Source: Flavobacteriales bacterium (GTDB lineage Bacteria; Bacteroidota; Bacteroidia; Flavobacteriales_F; PHOS-HE28). Taken from it: a stretch of 64,000 nt of DNA. Position 1 is the first letter of the stretch. The number at the start of each line of letters is the position of its first letter. This document shows positions 17,877 through 25,488 of the stretch, one piece after another. Both the position numbers and the translations under genes were made by a program. The notes beneath the pieces are model-generated. The model was not told the DNA's origin and searched no databases. It worked only from the letters and a program-made list of their open reading frames with translations. The stretch covers positions 186,001-250,000 of the forward strand of contig JADJKO010000001.1 of NCBI GenBank assembly GCA_016705955.1, read 5' to 3'.

Positions 17877-18571
17877 GTCACCGGCTTGCGCGAAATGCTC
17901 AACATCGAACGTCCGAAGGAATGGAACACAACCTTGTCCGCGATCCGCGAAAGCGGTACCACGTTGCGGTCCCAGAAGAGCACTTGTGTCAACTTCGGTT
18001 CGCTCTGTTTCAGGAAGAACTTGTTCCCGAGCGACATCAACATCCCCAAGCTGTCGAGGTAGCGCGTGGTGATGCGCTCCATGCCCGACGGCATTTCGTT
18101 CGCGAGGATCCCGCGGTCGTAGCGCCGGAAGTGACCGATGGCTTTGTCGAACGGACTGTACAGGAAGTTGAAGGCGGGCACCACGATCAACAAGTGTCCG
18201 CCGGGCTCCAGCAACTCATAGGCACGGTGCAGTTCGGCCTTTGCGTCATCGATGTGTTCGATCACGTCGAGGTAGAGGATCGTATCGAACCGCCTTTCTG
18301 CTAGGTCGCTCGTGGTGCCGCGCACGCGCTCGCCATCACGCAGGATCGGCTTCGTCACTTGTGTCGGGACACGATCCAGCAATGCACCATCGGGTTCGAG
18401 GAAGGTGTAGCTCGTCACGGCATCGTTGACCAGATACTCCGCATTCACGCCCATGCCGCAACCCGCATCGAGTACGCGACCGCGCACGTACGGGCGTAGC
18501 ATGCCGGCGTAGTACCGCTTCCATTTCTGTGCGTGCTGGAAGAGGTCGAGCTCTTCCCCGATGTACTTCAT
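17873..18571 (-). CDS. class I SAM-dependent methyltransferase
   Basis: A 232-aa methyltransferase of the Methyltransf_11/23 type. Motif I is VLDAGCGMGVN, the acidic residue after beta-2 lies in FLEPDGALLD, and motif IV is ILYLDVIEHIDD, with EPGGHLLIVVPAF (post-motif) downstream. The HFRRYDR signature is common in methyltransferases of polysaccharide clusters. The ATG at 18571 (MKYIGEEL) is chosen because it overlaps the GT2 stop by 4 nt; a longer frame upstream is not needed. It likely modifies a sugar or lipid carrier made by the same operon. Confidence 0.9.
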   Translation of the reverse strand: MKYIGEELDLFQHAQKWKRYYAGMLRPYVRGRVLDAGCGMGVNAEYLVNDAVTSYTFLEPDGALLDRVPTQVTKPILRDGERVRGTTSDLAERRFDTILYLDVIEHIDDAKAELHRAYELLEPGGHLLIVVPAFNFLYSPFDKAIGHFRRYDRGILANEMPSGMERITTRYLDSLGMLMSLGNKFFLKQSEPKLTQVLFWDRNVVPLSRIADKVVFHSFGRSMLSISRKPVT

Positions 18572-19497
18572 GAGGTGGGTCCCGTGGTGCGGTACAAATG
18601 GCGCCCGGCGCGCTCGCGGCGTTGCGCGGTGTTCACCAGCAACAAGCCGATGGCGAAGAAACCGAGGCAGAGCAACATGCTGTTGAAGAGCGACACGGAC
18701 AGCACGCTGGCCCAACCCGGGATGGCCATCGTCGTGAACAGTTTGATGAATACGATCGCGATGAAACAGAGCAGGAAGATCAACGCGAGGTAGATGAAAC
18801 CGCGCAAGAAGATGCTCAATACTTCTTCACTGTATTCGATCAGTGAACGGAAGGCATGGATGCTCAAACTGCGGAAGCTCATCTTCGAATGTCCGTCGAT
18901 GCGTGGGCGCCGATCACGCACGATGATCCGTTGCGGCGCGCGTTGCCGGGAGAGGAACGCGGCGTAGTGAACGAACGAGCGATCCAGCACCGCCTCCAGG
19001 ACGCGCCGATCGATCATGCTGTAGTTGCCGAAGCTGATGCTGCGCCCGGCGATGATCTTGAAGATCCGCTTGTAGAACCAGTACCCGAGCTGGAATCCGA
19101 TCGACTCCGACCGCTTTCCCCGCGCTACGAGGACGATGGAACTGTCGGTGATCCCCACGAGTTCCGCGATCGCGCCGGGGTCGTCCTCGCCATCGCTGTC
19201 CATGACGATGTAGCGCTGCGCATCCAAGGTCCCCGCGAAGAGCAGGCCTTGATAGATGGCCTCCTGGTGGCCCAAGTTGTACGCCAAGGAGATCACCCGA
19301 AGGGACACGTTCGCCGCCTTCGTCCGGTATGCTTCCAAAAGCGATAAGGTGTCGTCGGTGCTGGAATCATCCACCATCACGATCGTGAACCGCTGCGGAA
19401 GGCGGGCCAACACCTGCTCCAATTCCTCCAGGAAGCGCACCGCCACCTGCCCCTCGTTGAAACACGGGGCGACTAGGGCGAAATGGGGCTGGCTCAT
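18568..19497 (-). CDS. GT2 glycosyltransferase, DPM1/GtrB-like
   Basis: A 309-aa GT-A enzyme. The N-terminal half has LVAPCFNEG, MVDDSSTDDT, YNLGHQEAIYQGL and the catalytic-site VMDSDGEDDPGAI. Two C-terminal membrane helices (LIFLLCFIAIVFIKLF and LLCLGFFAIGLLLV) place it with the polyprenyl-phosphate sugar synthases (DPM1, GtrB, ArnC types), which charge undecaprenyl phosphate with a sugar for use by GT-C enzymes. The two GT-C genes lie two and three positions downstream. It is the first gene of the operon. A clear promoter was not found in the 400 nt upstream, which is filled with palindromes. Confidence 0.9.
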   Translation of the reverse strand: MSQPHFALVAPCFNEGQVAVRFLEELEQVLARLPQRFTIVMVDDSSTDDTLSLLEAYRTKAANVSLRVISLAYNLGHQEAIYQGLLFAGTLDAQRYIVMDSDGEDDPGAIAELVGITDSSIVLVARGKRSESIGFQLGYWFYKRIFKIIAGRSISFGNYSMIDRRVLEAVLDRSFVHYAAFLSRQRAPQRIIVRDRRPRIDGHSKMSFRSLSIHAFRSLIEYSEEVLSIFLRGFIYLALIFLLCFIAIVFIKLFTTMAIPGWASVLSVSLFNSMLLCLGFFAIGLLLVNTAQRRERAGRHLYRTTGPTS

Positions 19498-19589
19498 GGG
19501 CGTCGGCGAAGTAACGCAACGCCCCGTTGTCCGTTGCCACAGTTGGGACCGTACTGCGAGGCCATCGGATAAGGGCTTGGGCTTGCTGC

Positions 19590-19743
19590 GACCCCGTCGG
19601 GGTCGGAATGCGATGCCTCGATGCTCATGCCTACCCCTTCGGGGTCACGACCGGTTGTGACCCCGGAGGCCTGAGTTGAAGATGACACAGAGCTAATGTG
19701 ACCCCGGGGTCCACGTATCCATGGTTGTTGACCCCGGAGGGTC
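19590..19743. repeat. cluster of GACCCC/GGGGTC palindromes
   Basis: The 402-nt gap between the GT2 and dehydrogenase genes contains no gene but at least four short palindromes: GACCCCGTCGGGGTC (19590-19604), ACCCCTTCGGGGT (19633-19645), GACCCCGGGGTC (19700-19711) and GACCC-CGGA-GGGTC (19730-19743). A half-site GACCCCGGAGGCC is near 19659. They resemble the GTCGACCC...GGGTCGAC REPs 1.2-2.9 kb downstream but lack the flanking GTAG at a fixed distance. Confidence 0.75.
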
Positions 19744-19874
19744 AGCCTGAGAGCGGCGGGGCGCAGGCACAGACCCTAGCTGCAAAGGGTGTGATGGCGC
19801 TTGGACCGTCCCATCTGACAACCGATAACTGACAACTCCGCCTTCAACCTGAAGAAGAACCTTCCGGCCCCGGA

Positions 19875-19882
19875 TACCTTTG
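19875..19882 (+). promoter_or_regulatory. -7 box (TACCTTTG) of E1 dehydrogenase gene
   Basis: Perfect TAnnTTTG, 17 nt before the ATG at 19900; no TTG is seen at the -33 distance. Confidence 0.5.
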
Positions 19883-19899
19883 CCGCGCATTCACGCCCC

Positions 19900-22053
19900 A
19901 TGTCCACGTTGACCACCGAAGACCGCCAGCTCCATTTCGAACGCGGCACGCACAGCGACGAATTCCTGATCAGCACGTACGAGAACCTCGTCCGGCCGCG
20001 CATCATCGAAGAGAAGATGCTCAGCCTGCTGCGCCAAGGCAAGATCAGCAAGTGGTTCAGCGGCATCGGCCAAGAGGCCATCAGCGTGGGCGCGGCCATG
20101 GCCCTGCATCCGGAGGAGTACATCCTGCCGATGCACCGCAACCTCGGCGTCTTCACCACGCGCGGCATGCCCTTCCGCAAGCTCTTCGCGCAGTGGCAGG
20201 GCAAAGCGACCGGTTACAGCAAGGGCCGCGAACGCAGCTTCCACTTCGGCAGCCAAGAGCACAAGGTCGTGGGCATGATCAGTCACCTCGGCCCGCAGCT
20301 GGGCATCGCCGATGGCATCGCGCTGGCCCACAAACTGAAGAAGGAGCAACGCTGCACCATCGTCTTCACCGGTGATGGCGCCACGAGTGAGGGCGACTTC
20401 CACGAAGCGGTGAACGTGGCGGCGGTGTGGGACCTGCCCGTGCTCTTCATCATCGAGAACAACGGCTACGGACTCAGCACGCCGAGCAGCGAGCAGTTCC
20501 GTATGAAGAGCTTCGTGGACAAGGCCATCGGCTACGGCATCGAAGGCGTGCAGCTCGCGGGCAACAACATCCTGGAGGTCTACAACAACATCGCGCGCCT
20601 CGCAGATAGCATTCGCGAGAACCCGCGTCCGATCCTGGTGGAGTGCATCACCTTCCGCATGCGCGGCCACGAGGAAGCGAGTGGAACGAAGTACGTGCCC
20701 AAGGAGCTCTTCGAGGTATGGGGCAAGAAGGATCCCGTGGCCAACTACGAAGCGTGGCTGCTGAAGACCGGCGTGCTCACCATCGCCAAGCGCGATGCGA
20801 TCCGGGTCGGCATCAAGGAAGGGATCGAAGAGGACATCAAGCATGCGTTCGAAGAACCCGAACCGGTGCCTGTAGAAACCACCGAATTGGCCGATGTCTA
20901 CGCCAGCACCCGTAGCGTCGACCCTCAGGGTCGACCGATACCAGCCGATGTGTACGCAACGGTTGGGGCCAGCACCCGTAGCGTCGACCCTCAGGGTCGA
21001 CCAATACCGGATCTGGCAAATGACCCCAGTGCCACGGGCGCACCAGAGAAACGCCTGATCGACGCCATCCAGGAAGCCATGGCCCACAGCATGGAACGTC
21101 ACCCGGACCTTGTCCTCATGGGGCAGGACATCGCGGAGTACGGCGGTGCGTTCAAGATCACGGAGGGTTTCGTGGAACGCTTCGGCAAAGAGCGCGTGCG
21201 CAACACACCGCTGTGCGAAAGCGCGATCGTTGGTGCGGCGTACGGTCTTAGTGTGAAGGGCATGAAGGCCATGATGGAGATGCAGTTCGCCGACTTCGTG
21301 AGCGAGGGGATGACGCAGATCTGCAACGTGCTCGCCAAAAGCCACTATCGCTGGGGGCAGAACGCCGATGTGGTCATCCGCATGCCCACAGGCGCCGGGG
21401 TGGGAGCGGGACCCTTCCACAGCCAGAGCAACGAGATGTGGTTCGTGAAAACGCCGGGCTTGAAAGTGGTGTACCCGAGCAATCCGTACGATGCGAAGGG
21501 CCTGCTCATGACCGCCTTCGATGACCCGAACCCCGTGATGTTCTTCGAGCACAAGGCCATGTACCGCAGCATCACCGGACCGGTGCCGAGCGAACCCTAC
21601 GGCATTCCATTCGGCAAGGCGCGCATCGTGCGCGAAGCATCCGCCACGCGACACGACAGCCCGGTGTCGTTGAGCATCATCACCTACGGCATGGGTGTGC
21701 ATTGGGCCACGGAACTTGCAGCCGGACTCGCCGATCGATCAACGGACGACGGCGGCCCGATCGATATCGAGATCATCGACCTACGCACCTTGGTTCCGTT
21801 GGATGTGGACGCGATCATCGCCAGCGTGAAGAAGACCGGCAAGGTCATCGTGCTGCACGAGGACACCCTCACCGGCGGCTTCGGTGGCGAACTCAGCGCG
21901 CTGATCAACGAGCACTGCTTCGATCACCTCGACGCACCCGTGGTGCGCGTGGCCAGTTGGGATACGCCGGTGCCCTTCGCGATCCCATTGGAGAAAGGAT
22001 TCCTTCCGAATGGACGGCTGTGGGAGGCGGTGGAACGATTGGCGGGGTATTGA
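19900..22053 (+). CDS. 2-oxoacid dehydrogenase E1, alpha-beta fusion, with REP-derived linker
   Basis: A 717-aa thiamine-diphosphate enzyme that decarboxylates a 2-oxoacid (pyruvate or branched-chain type) and transfers the acyl group to E2 lipoate. Residues ~20-325 are the alpha part: RNLGVFTTRGM and the ThDP motif GDGATSEGD...ENNGYG (158-191). Residues ~385-717 are the beta part: LMGQDIAEYGGAFK, RMPTGAGVGAGPFHSQS, and an EAVERLAGY end. Fusions of the two subunits are common in Bacteroidota. The linker (~335-370) is odd: two near-identical 22-residue units (STRSVDPQGRPIP) translated from two REP palindromes inserted in frame. The last 20 coding bases recur after the transposase gene. No E2 or E3 gene is adjacent. 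Confidence 0.93.
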   Translation: MSTLTTEDRQLHFERGTHSDEFLISTYENLVRPRIIEEKMLSLLRQGKISKWFSGIGQEAISVGAAMALHPEEYILPMHRNLGVFTTRGMPFRKLFAQWQGKATGYSKGRERSFHFGSQEHKVVGMISHLGPQLGIADGIALAHKLKKEQRCTIVFTGDGATSEGDFHEAVNVAAVWDLPVLFIIENNGYGLSTPSSEQFRMKSFVDKAIGYGIEGVQLAGNNILEVYNNIARLADSIRENPRPILVECITFRMRGHEEASGTKYVPKELFEVWGKKDPVANYEAWLLKTGVLTIAKRDAIRVGIKEGIEEDIKHAFEEPEPVPVETTELADVYASTRSVDPQGRPIPADVYATVGASTRSVDPQGRPIPDLANDPSATGAPEKRLIDAIQEAMAHSMERHPDLVLMGQDIAEYGGAFKITEGFVERFGKERVRNTPLCESAIVGAAYGLSVKGMKAMMEMQFADFVSEGMTQICNVLAKSHYRWGQNADVVIRMPTGAGVGAGPFHSQSNEMWFVKTPGLKVVYPSNPYDAKGLLMTAFDDPNPVMFFEHKAMYRSITGPVPSEPYGIPFGKARIVREASATRHDSPVSLSIITYGMGVHWATELAAGLADRSTDDGGPIDIEIIDLRTLVPLDVDAIIASVKKTGKVIVLHEDTLTGGFGGELSALINEHCFDHLDAPVVRVASWDTPVPFAIPLEKGFLPNGRLWEAVERLAGY
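20912..20935 (+). repeat. REP element a (GTAG-headed palindrome) inside E1 gene
   Basis: GTAG (20912-20915), one spacer base, then the 19-nt palindrome GTCGACCCTCAGGGTCGAC (20917-20935). It is part of a 66-nt (22-codon) in-frame tandem duplication with element b. Confidence 0.85.
20978..21001 (+). repeat. REP element b inside E1 gene
   Basis: GTAG (20978-20981), one spacer base, then the same 19-nt palindrome (20983-21001), in the same orientation as element a. The flanks CCAGCACCC and the trailing ATACC are also shared. Confidence 0.85.
22016..22035 (+). repeat. 20-bp direct repeat, left copy (end of E1 coding sequence)
   Basis: GGCTGTGGGAGGCGGTGGAA, encoding the LWEAVE near the E1 C-terminus, recurs exactly at 22778-22797. 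The 742-nt interval between the copies contains the RAYT gene. Confidence 0.85.
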
Positions 22054-22068
22054 TCCACGCCAACCCAG

Positions 22069-22146
22069 CCTACGTATTTCCTCCAGTGCCGCCGTATCGG
22101 CGCCCCGCCTACGTATTTCCCCCAACGCCGCCGTACCGTCGACCCT
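22069..22146 (+). repeat. two 39-bp imperfect direct repeats
   Basis: Units starting CCTACGTATTTCC at 22069 and 22108 lie directly behind the E1 stop codon. The second runs into REP element c. No gene lies in 22054-22172. Confidence 0.7.
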
Positions 22147-22161
22147 CTGGGTCGACACTAC
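22138..22161 (-). repeat. REP element c, just upstream of the RAYT gene
   Basis: On the minus strand it reads GTAG (22158-22161), one spacer base, then palindrome arms GTCGACCC/GGGTCGAC around a 3-nt centre (22138-22156). It lies 11 nt before the transposase ATG and is opposite in orientation to elements a and b. Confidence 0.85.
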
Positions 22162-22172
22162 CTTGCAACGGC

Positions 22173-22754
22173 ATGGCCCTGCCCACCCACCGCCACACAC
22201 GATTGCGCGGCAACGATTACACGCGCGGCGCCTATTTCGTGACGCTGTGCGCATTGGATCGGCGTCAATGGTTCGGACGGATCATCGGAACCGGCGACGA
22301 TGCCCGGATGGAACCCAATGACCTGGGGCGCATCGTTCTGGAACATTGGCACGCATTGCCATCCCATTTCGCGCATCTTCGTCTGGATCAGGTGCAATTG
22401 ATGCCGGATCATCTGCATGGCATCCTGCTGCTGTCGGGTGTCGGGTCGGGCGTCACGCGTGTCGGGTCGACCCGGAGGGTCGACGCTACGACGGTGGGGG
22501 TGGATGATCCCGGCCGGGATATCACGATCGACGTTGATCACAGCGATCGCCCGATCGGACCTGCCGCCGGTTCTTTGGGGGCCATCATCGGGGCGTTCAA
22601 ATCCGGCACCACGTACGCCATGAACCAATTGCGCGGTACACCCGGCCAGCGCTACTGGCAGCGCGGGTTCCACGACCGCGCCATCCGGACGACACAAGGC
22701 GAATTCGAACGCATCGCGCGGTACATCGCGGAGAATCCCGGAAATTGGCGGTGA
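22173..22754 (+). CDS. REP-associated tyrosine transposase (RAYT, Y1/HUH family)
   Basis: A 193-aa single-strand DNA nuclease of the IS200/IS605-related Y1 group that acts on REP hairpins. Family marks: an N-terminal NDYTRGAYFVTLCALDRRQ, the HUH pair in MPDHLHGI (His about 80 and 82), and the C-terminal WQRGFHDRAIR followed by the probable catalytic Tyr in RYIAENP (about 184). The ATG at 22173 begins the homology. Between the HUH and Tyr parts, residues ~88-132 form a low-complexity insert (SGVTRVGSTRRVDATT) partly encoded by REP element d. GTAG-headed palindromes around it are what known RAYTs recognise. Whether the inserted segment still permits activity is unknown. Confidence 0.88.
   Translation: MALPTHRHTRLRGNDYTRGAYFVTLCALDRRQWFGRIIGTGDDARMEPNDLGRIVLEHWHALPSHFAHLRLDQVQLMPDHLHGILLLSGVGSGVTRVGSTRRVDATTVGVDDPGRDITIDVDHSDRPIGPAAGSLGAIIGAFKSGTTYAMNQLRGTPGQRYWQRGFHDRAIRTTQGEFERIARYIAENPGNWR
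22466..22489 (-). repeat. REP element d inside the RAYT coding sequence
   Basis: On the minus strand it reads GTAG (22486-22489), one spacer base, then arms GTCGACCC/GGGTCGAC (22466-22484) around the centre TCC. It is in the same orientation as element c and is read through in frame by the transposase. Confidence 0.85.
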
Positions 22755-22777
22755 TTTGGGAAACGTGCCGAAGTAAT

Positions 22778-22797
22778 GGCTGTGGGAGGCGGTGGAA
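22778..22797 (+). repeat. 20-bp direct repeat, right copy
   Basis: An exact second copy of 22016-22035. In the E1 frame the following bases would read LWEAVERVVIY and stop, a plausible alternative E1 C-terminus. Weaker similarity extends a few bases upstream (CCGAA). Confidence 0.8.
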
Positions 22798-22838
22798 AGG
22801 GTGGTGATTTACTGATAGCTATCGCTTCGCAGCGGCCC

Positions 22839-23444
22839 ATGAACATGCAGAACAGTTTGGCTCAGAGAATGTTCTTGGTGCTTGGCGTCCTGCTATTATT
22901 CGGTTGTGCGCAGCATCCAACCCTAGTGGAGTCGGATGAAAGCCTTCCAGAACGCGAGACCCTGATCGACATAGTGCGGTGCGTGGCTGCGGATACCGCT
23001 TTGCTCGTTCAGGCCGGTCTTGTTATTGAGGAATTGAATCAACTCAAGGTGTTGCATGCTCGAAATGAGGGTCCGCAGCCCTTGAGTATTAGCACTGTGC
23101 AATGGTCGCTTTTGATCGATTCCTCAACACGTGCTTTTATTGATGCTGACTGCGACTACGTGGTTCACCAGTCTTCAATGCAACGTCGAGTTGTTTTGGA
23201 CGAGACAGACCTCCGCGCGGAGTTGATGTCAGGGAAGGAGGTCCGGAGAAGATTTCGGCAGGGTTTGCTCAATAGTTTCAGTGAGGTATCACTGCCGATC
23301 CTGTCGCGCGATCACAAGCACGCCTACGTCGAGGTGACGAGTATTTGTGGTCATCATCTTTGCGGGGCGGGCGTAGCGTATTGGCTGCGTGAGCAAGGAG
23401 GCGGTTGGGTTATCGTGGATAGTCGATCCTTGTGGGTAAGCTAG
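22839..23444 (+). CDS. predicted lipoprotein of unknown function
   Basis: A 201-aa product with a lipoprotein signal: a hydrophobic stretch MFLVLGVLLLF followed by GC at the lipobox. The mature part is a mixed alpha/beta domain with no motif I recognise; it has four further cysteines (including DADCDYVV and the pair in SICGHHLCG). The ATG at 22839 (MNMQNSLAQ) is chosen because it gives a normal-length signal peptide. The frame is open upstream into the right copy of the E1 direct repeat. Its base composition is more AT-rich than the E1 gene, in line with the accessory character of this stretch. Confidence 0.65.
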   Translation: MNMQNSLAQRMFLVLGVLLLFGCAQHPTLVESDESLPERETLIDIVRCVAADTALLVQAGLVIEELNQLKVLHARNEGPQPLSISTVQWSLLIDSSTRAFIDADCDYVVHQSSMQRRVVLDETDLRAELMSGKEVRRRFRQGLLNSFSEVSLPILSRDHKHAYVEVTSICGHHLCGAGVAYWLREQGGGWVIVDSRSLWVS

Positions 23445-23511
23445 GCTGATAGCCCAATGCGAGCTGGTTAAGCCTTTGCAGGGTCTCCGCTTCGGGATCC
23501 TGTGGTTCCAA

Positions 23512-23660
23512 GTAAGCTCCCGGTTGGAGCATTCCCCGGCTAGCGCGGATTTGTGCTTCTAAGCCCGGCTGACGTGGATCTGCAATCCGTATCCACATCC
23601 TCCGCGTCTAGGCCGCATTCCCGGACCGCTTCCCCCGCTGGCGCGGATCTTCGATTCGTG
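23512..23660. repeat. dispersed repeat, short copy
   Basis: Contains GCTCCCGGTTGGAGCATTC (from 23517), identical to the boundary of the 42-bp minisatellite at 25482, and further on CTTCCCCCG(C/T)TGGCGCGGATC and TCCACATCC, which also recur at 25828-25880. It also holds the imperfect palindrome GTGGATCTGCAATCCGTATC. The two copies flank the IS110 remnant and share landmarks but not continuous identity. Confidence 0.6.
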
Positions 23661-23671
23661 TCTAACAGGTC

Positions 23672-23977
23672 TCAAACCCCTGCGGCCATTTTGCGATCGT
23701 GGTTATTCAGTTCTTGGATTCGACTGCTTTCGGGACAACGCTCAAGCGCCTTAGTTGAGTACTCAAGAGCCTTGGCATGATCCCCGGCCTCGGAGTAGCG
23801 CATCCGCAATGCGAGTAAGCCTTCGACAACAGGGCTGTCCTCTCCAAGATCATTGTGGCCTTGAGTGAAATCGACCGGCGGTACCTTGAAGTATTTCACG
23901 TACAAAAGCTGACCAATCGCGAATACCAATGCTGCCAAAGATGCAATGAGGAGTTTCCCTACCAGTTCTGGACTCAT
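23672..23977 (-). CDS. small membrane-anchored TPR-like protein
   Basis: A 101-aa protein: one membrane helix near the N-terminus (GKLLIASLAALVFAIGQLLYV), then a linker and one TPR-like helix pair (GLLALRMRYSEAGDHAKALEYSTKALERCPESS). A -7-like box (TACATTCG) 5 nt upstream supports the ATG at 23977 over the in-frame ATG at 24001. The function is unknown; a scaffold role at the membrane is possible from the TPR motif alone. It lies between repeat-rich DNA and an IS remnant. Confidence 0.55.
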   Translation of the reverse strand: MSPELVGKLLIASLAALVFAIGQLLYVKYFKVPPVDFTQGHNDLGEDSPVVEGLLALRMRYSEAGDHAKALEYSTKALERCPESSRIQELNNHDRKMAAGV

Positions 23978-23982
23978 GACTT

Positions 23983-23990
23983 CGAATGTA
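23983..23990 (-). promoter_or_regulatory. -7 box (TACATTCG) of the TPR-like gene
   Basis: 7 of 8 match to TAnnTTTG, 5 nt upstream of the ATG at 23977. Confidence 0.4.
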
Positions 23991-24271
23991 AGTGAACGCA
24001 TTAGACCGCAGCAGGCTCTAGTGTTGCACCGTCGATGAGGGATAGTTTCCTTGTCGGGGATAGATAACTGAAGAGAACTGAGCCTGGCCGTGGGTGAACC
24101 AACAGTTGCAGGTAGGGAACAAGCCCTATGAGACCTATCGGTACCCACGGTCATCTCAGGCCCTAGGCTCGGATAGAATTGTAGGCGTGAGGGCCTATTA
24201 GAGTCATGGAGCATCGGACCTGTCGCTCACCTCTCCAGCGATTGTTTTGTGTAACCCAAAAGTAACTGGAG
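23991..24271. other. gap before the IS110 remnant
   Basis: I see no gene or clear signal in this stretch; it may include the left flank of the IS element. Confidence 0.3.
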
Positions 24272-25264
24272 ATGGAACACTGGAATGGCATTGATGTGAG
24301 CAGCGCGACACTGGACTTCGCCTTGCTGGATGAGAAGGAACGCATCTGGAGAGCGCCCAGGTGGACAACGAACGCAAGACGGTGATGAAGCTGATGGGCG
24401 CTTGGCGCAAACGGTACGGGGTAATGCCCGAGCGGAGCCTGACGCATGGAGGCCACGGCACTATACCCCGATGCTCTTGAACATGGTGGTTACGCAACAG
24501 TGGCGCGCTTGGTTGGCACACCCCAACGACATCCTGCAGAGCATGGGCATCAAGCGGGTGAAGAACGACAAGGTGGATGCCCTGCGCATCGCGCAATACG
24601 CGCGCACCTTCCATGAGAAAGCCAGGTTGTTCACCGCGCAGAACCTGAAGCTGGACCGGCTCAAGCATCCGATCACTCGCAGGAAGCACCTGGTGCGCAG
24701 CCGGGCTCGGCATAGGACCCCATCACGGACCTGAACCGTTACATGGACCGCCAAGTAAGGATCGAGTTCGATCGCATGGACGAACGGCAGATCAAGCTTG
24801 AAGACAAGCTCGTGGCCCATGTGGACGACTTGATCCTTGATGAGATCAAGGCTGACCCGCAGACCCAGCGGCAGTACGATCTGTTGCGCACCATACCCGG
24901 CGTTGGCCCTCAGCTGGCCGCATATCTGGTGGCCTTCACCGATGGCTTGGCGCTTCAACACGCCGCGCCAACTCTCCTGCCATGCCGGCGTGGCGCCCTC
25001 GAGCGCAGCTCAGGCAGCAGCGTACGCGGACGAACACAAGTGTCGCATCAAGCTGATAAATCGCTCAAGACCTTACTTCACATGTCCGCTCTGGTGAGTG
25101 TGGCGAACCCGGCGAGCTACGCCAGTACTACGAGCGCAAACGTGCCGAAGGCAAGAAGCCCATCCTAGTGGTCAATGCCGTGCGCAACAAGCTGCATCGC
25201 ATCTGGCGATCCGCAACAACAAGCCTTACGAGGTGCGAACAGTCGCCGCGAACTCATCGGATAG
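24272..25264 (+). pseudogene. IS110-family transposase, decayed
   Basis: Pieces of a DEDD transposase lie in several frames. The start at 24272 reads MEHWNGIDVSSATLDFALLD, the usual IS110 opening with its first Asp. The MEATGHYT motif is broken by a two-base loss near 24455. KNDKVDALRIAQYAR (second acidic pair) follows, then a stop. The Transposase_20 part reads DLLRTIPGVGPQLAAYLVA before another shift; the tail VNAVRNKLHRIW and NSRRELIG ends at a stop at 25264. At least four frame breaks are needed to join it, so it is inactive. IS110 elements usually lack terminal inverted repeats, so the exact ends cannot be placed. Confidence 0.85.
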
Positions 25265-25352
25265 CCGCAACTTGCACATCGCGCTCAAACGGAAGCGGGC
25301 TCTGCTGGAGAGCAACCTGCCAGGGATAAGCGCGATGTACGACAGGCATGAA

Positions 25353-25385
25353 CATGTGTCGGGGGCACTTCGCCCCTGACACATG
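25353..25385. repeat. long hairpin behind the IS110 remnant
   Basis: CATGTGTC-GGGG and CCCC-TGACACATG form a stem of about 12 bp with one bulge around GCACTTCG. It could be an IS-associated structure or a transcription stop. Confidence 0.6.
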
Positions 25386-25488
25386 CCTGGAGTTCCTCAT
25401 GCCTGAAATAAACTTCTCACAACGCTTGCTTTTGACATAGAATAGGTCTCCCGTTTTCGGGGAACCTGCATCTCCAAGCAAGCTCCCG

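Noticed and set aside
19891..21702. A 603-codon minus-strand frame opposite the E1 gene
   Set aside because: The plus strand encodes an unmistakable ThDP enzyme; the antisense product is Ala/His/Val-rich and featureless.
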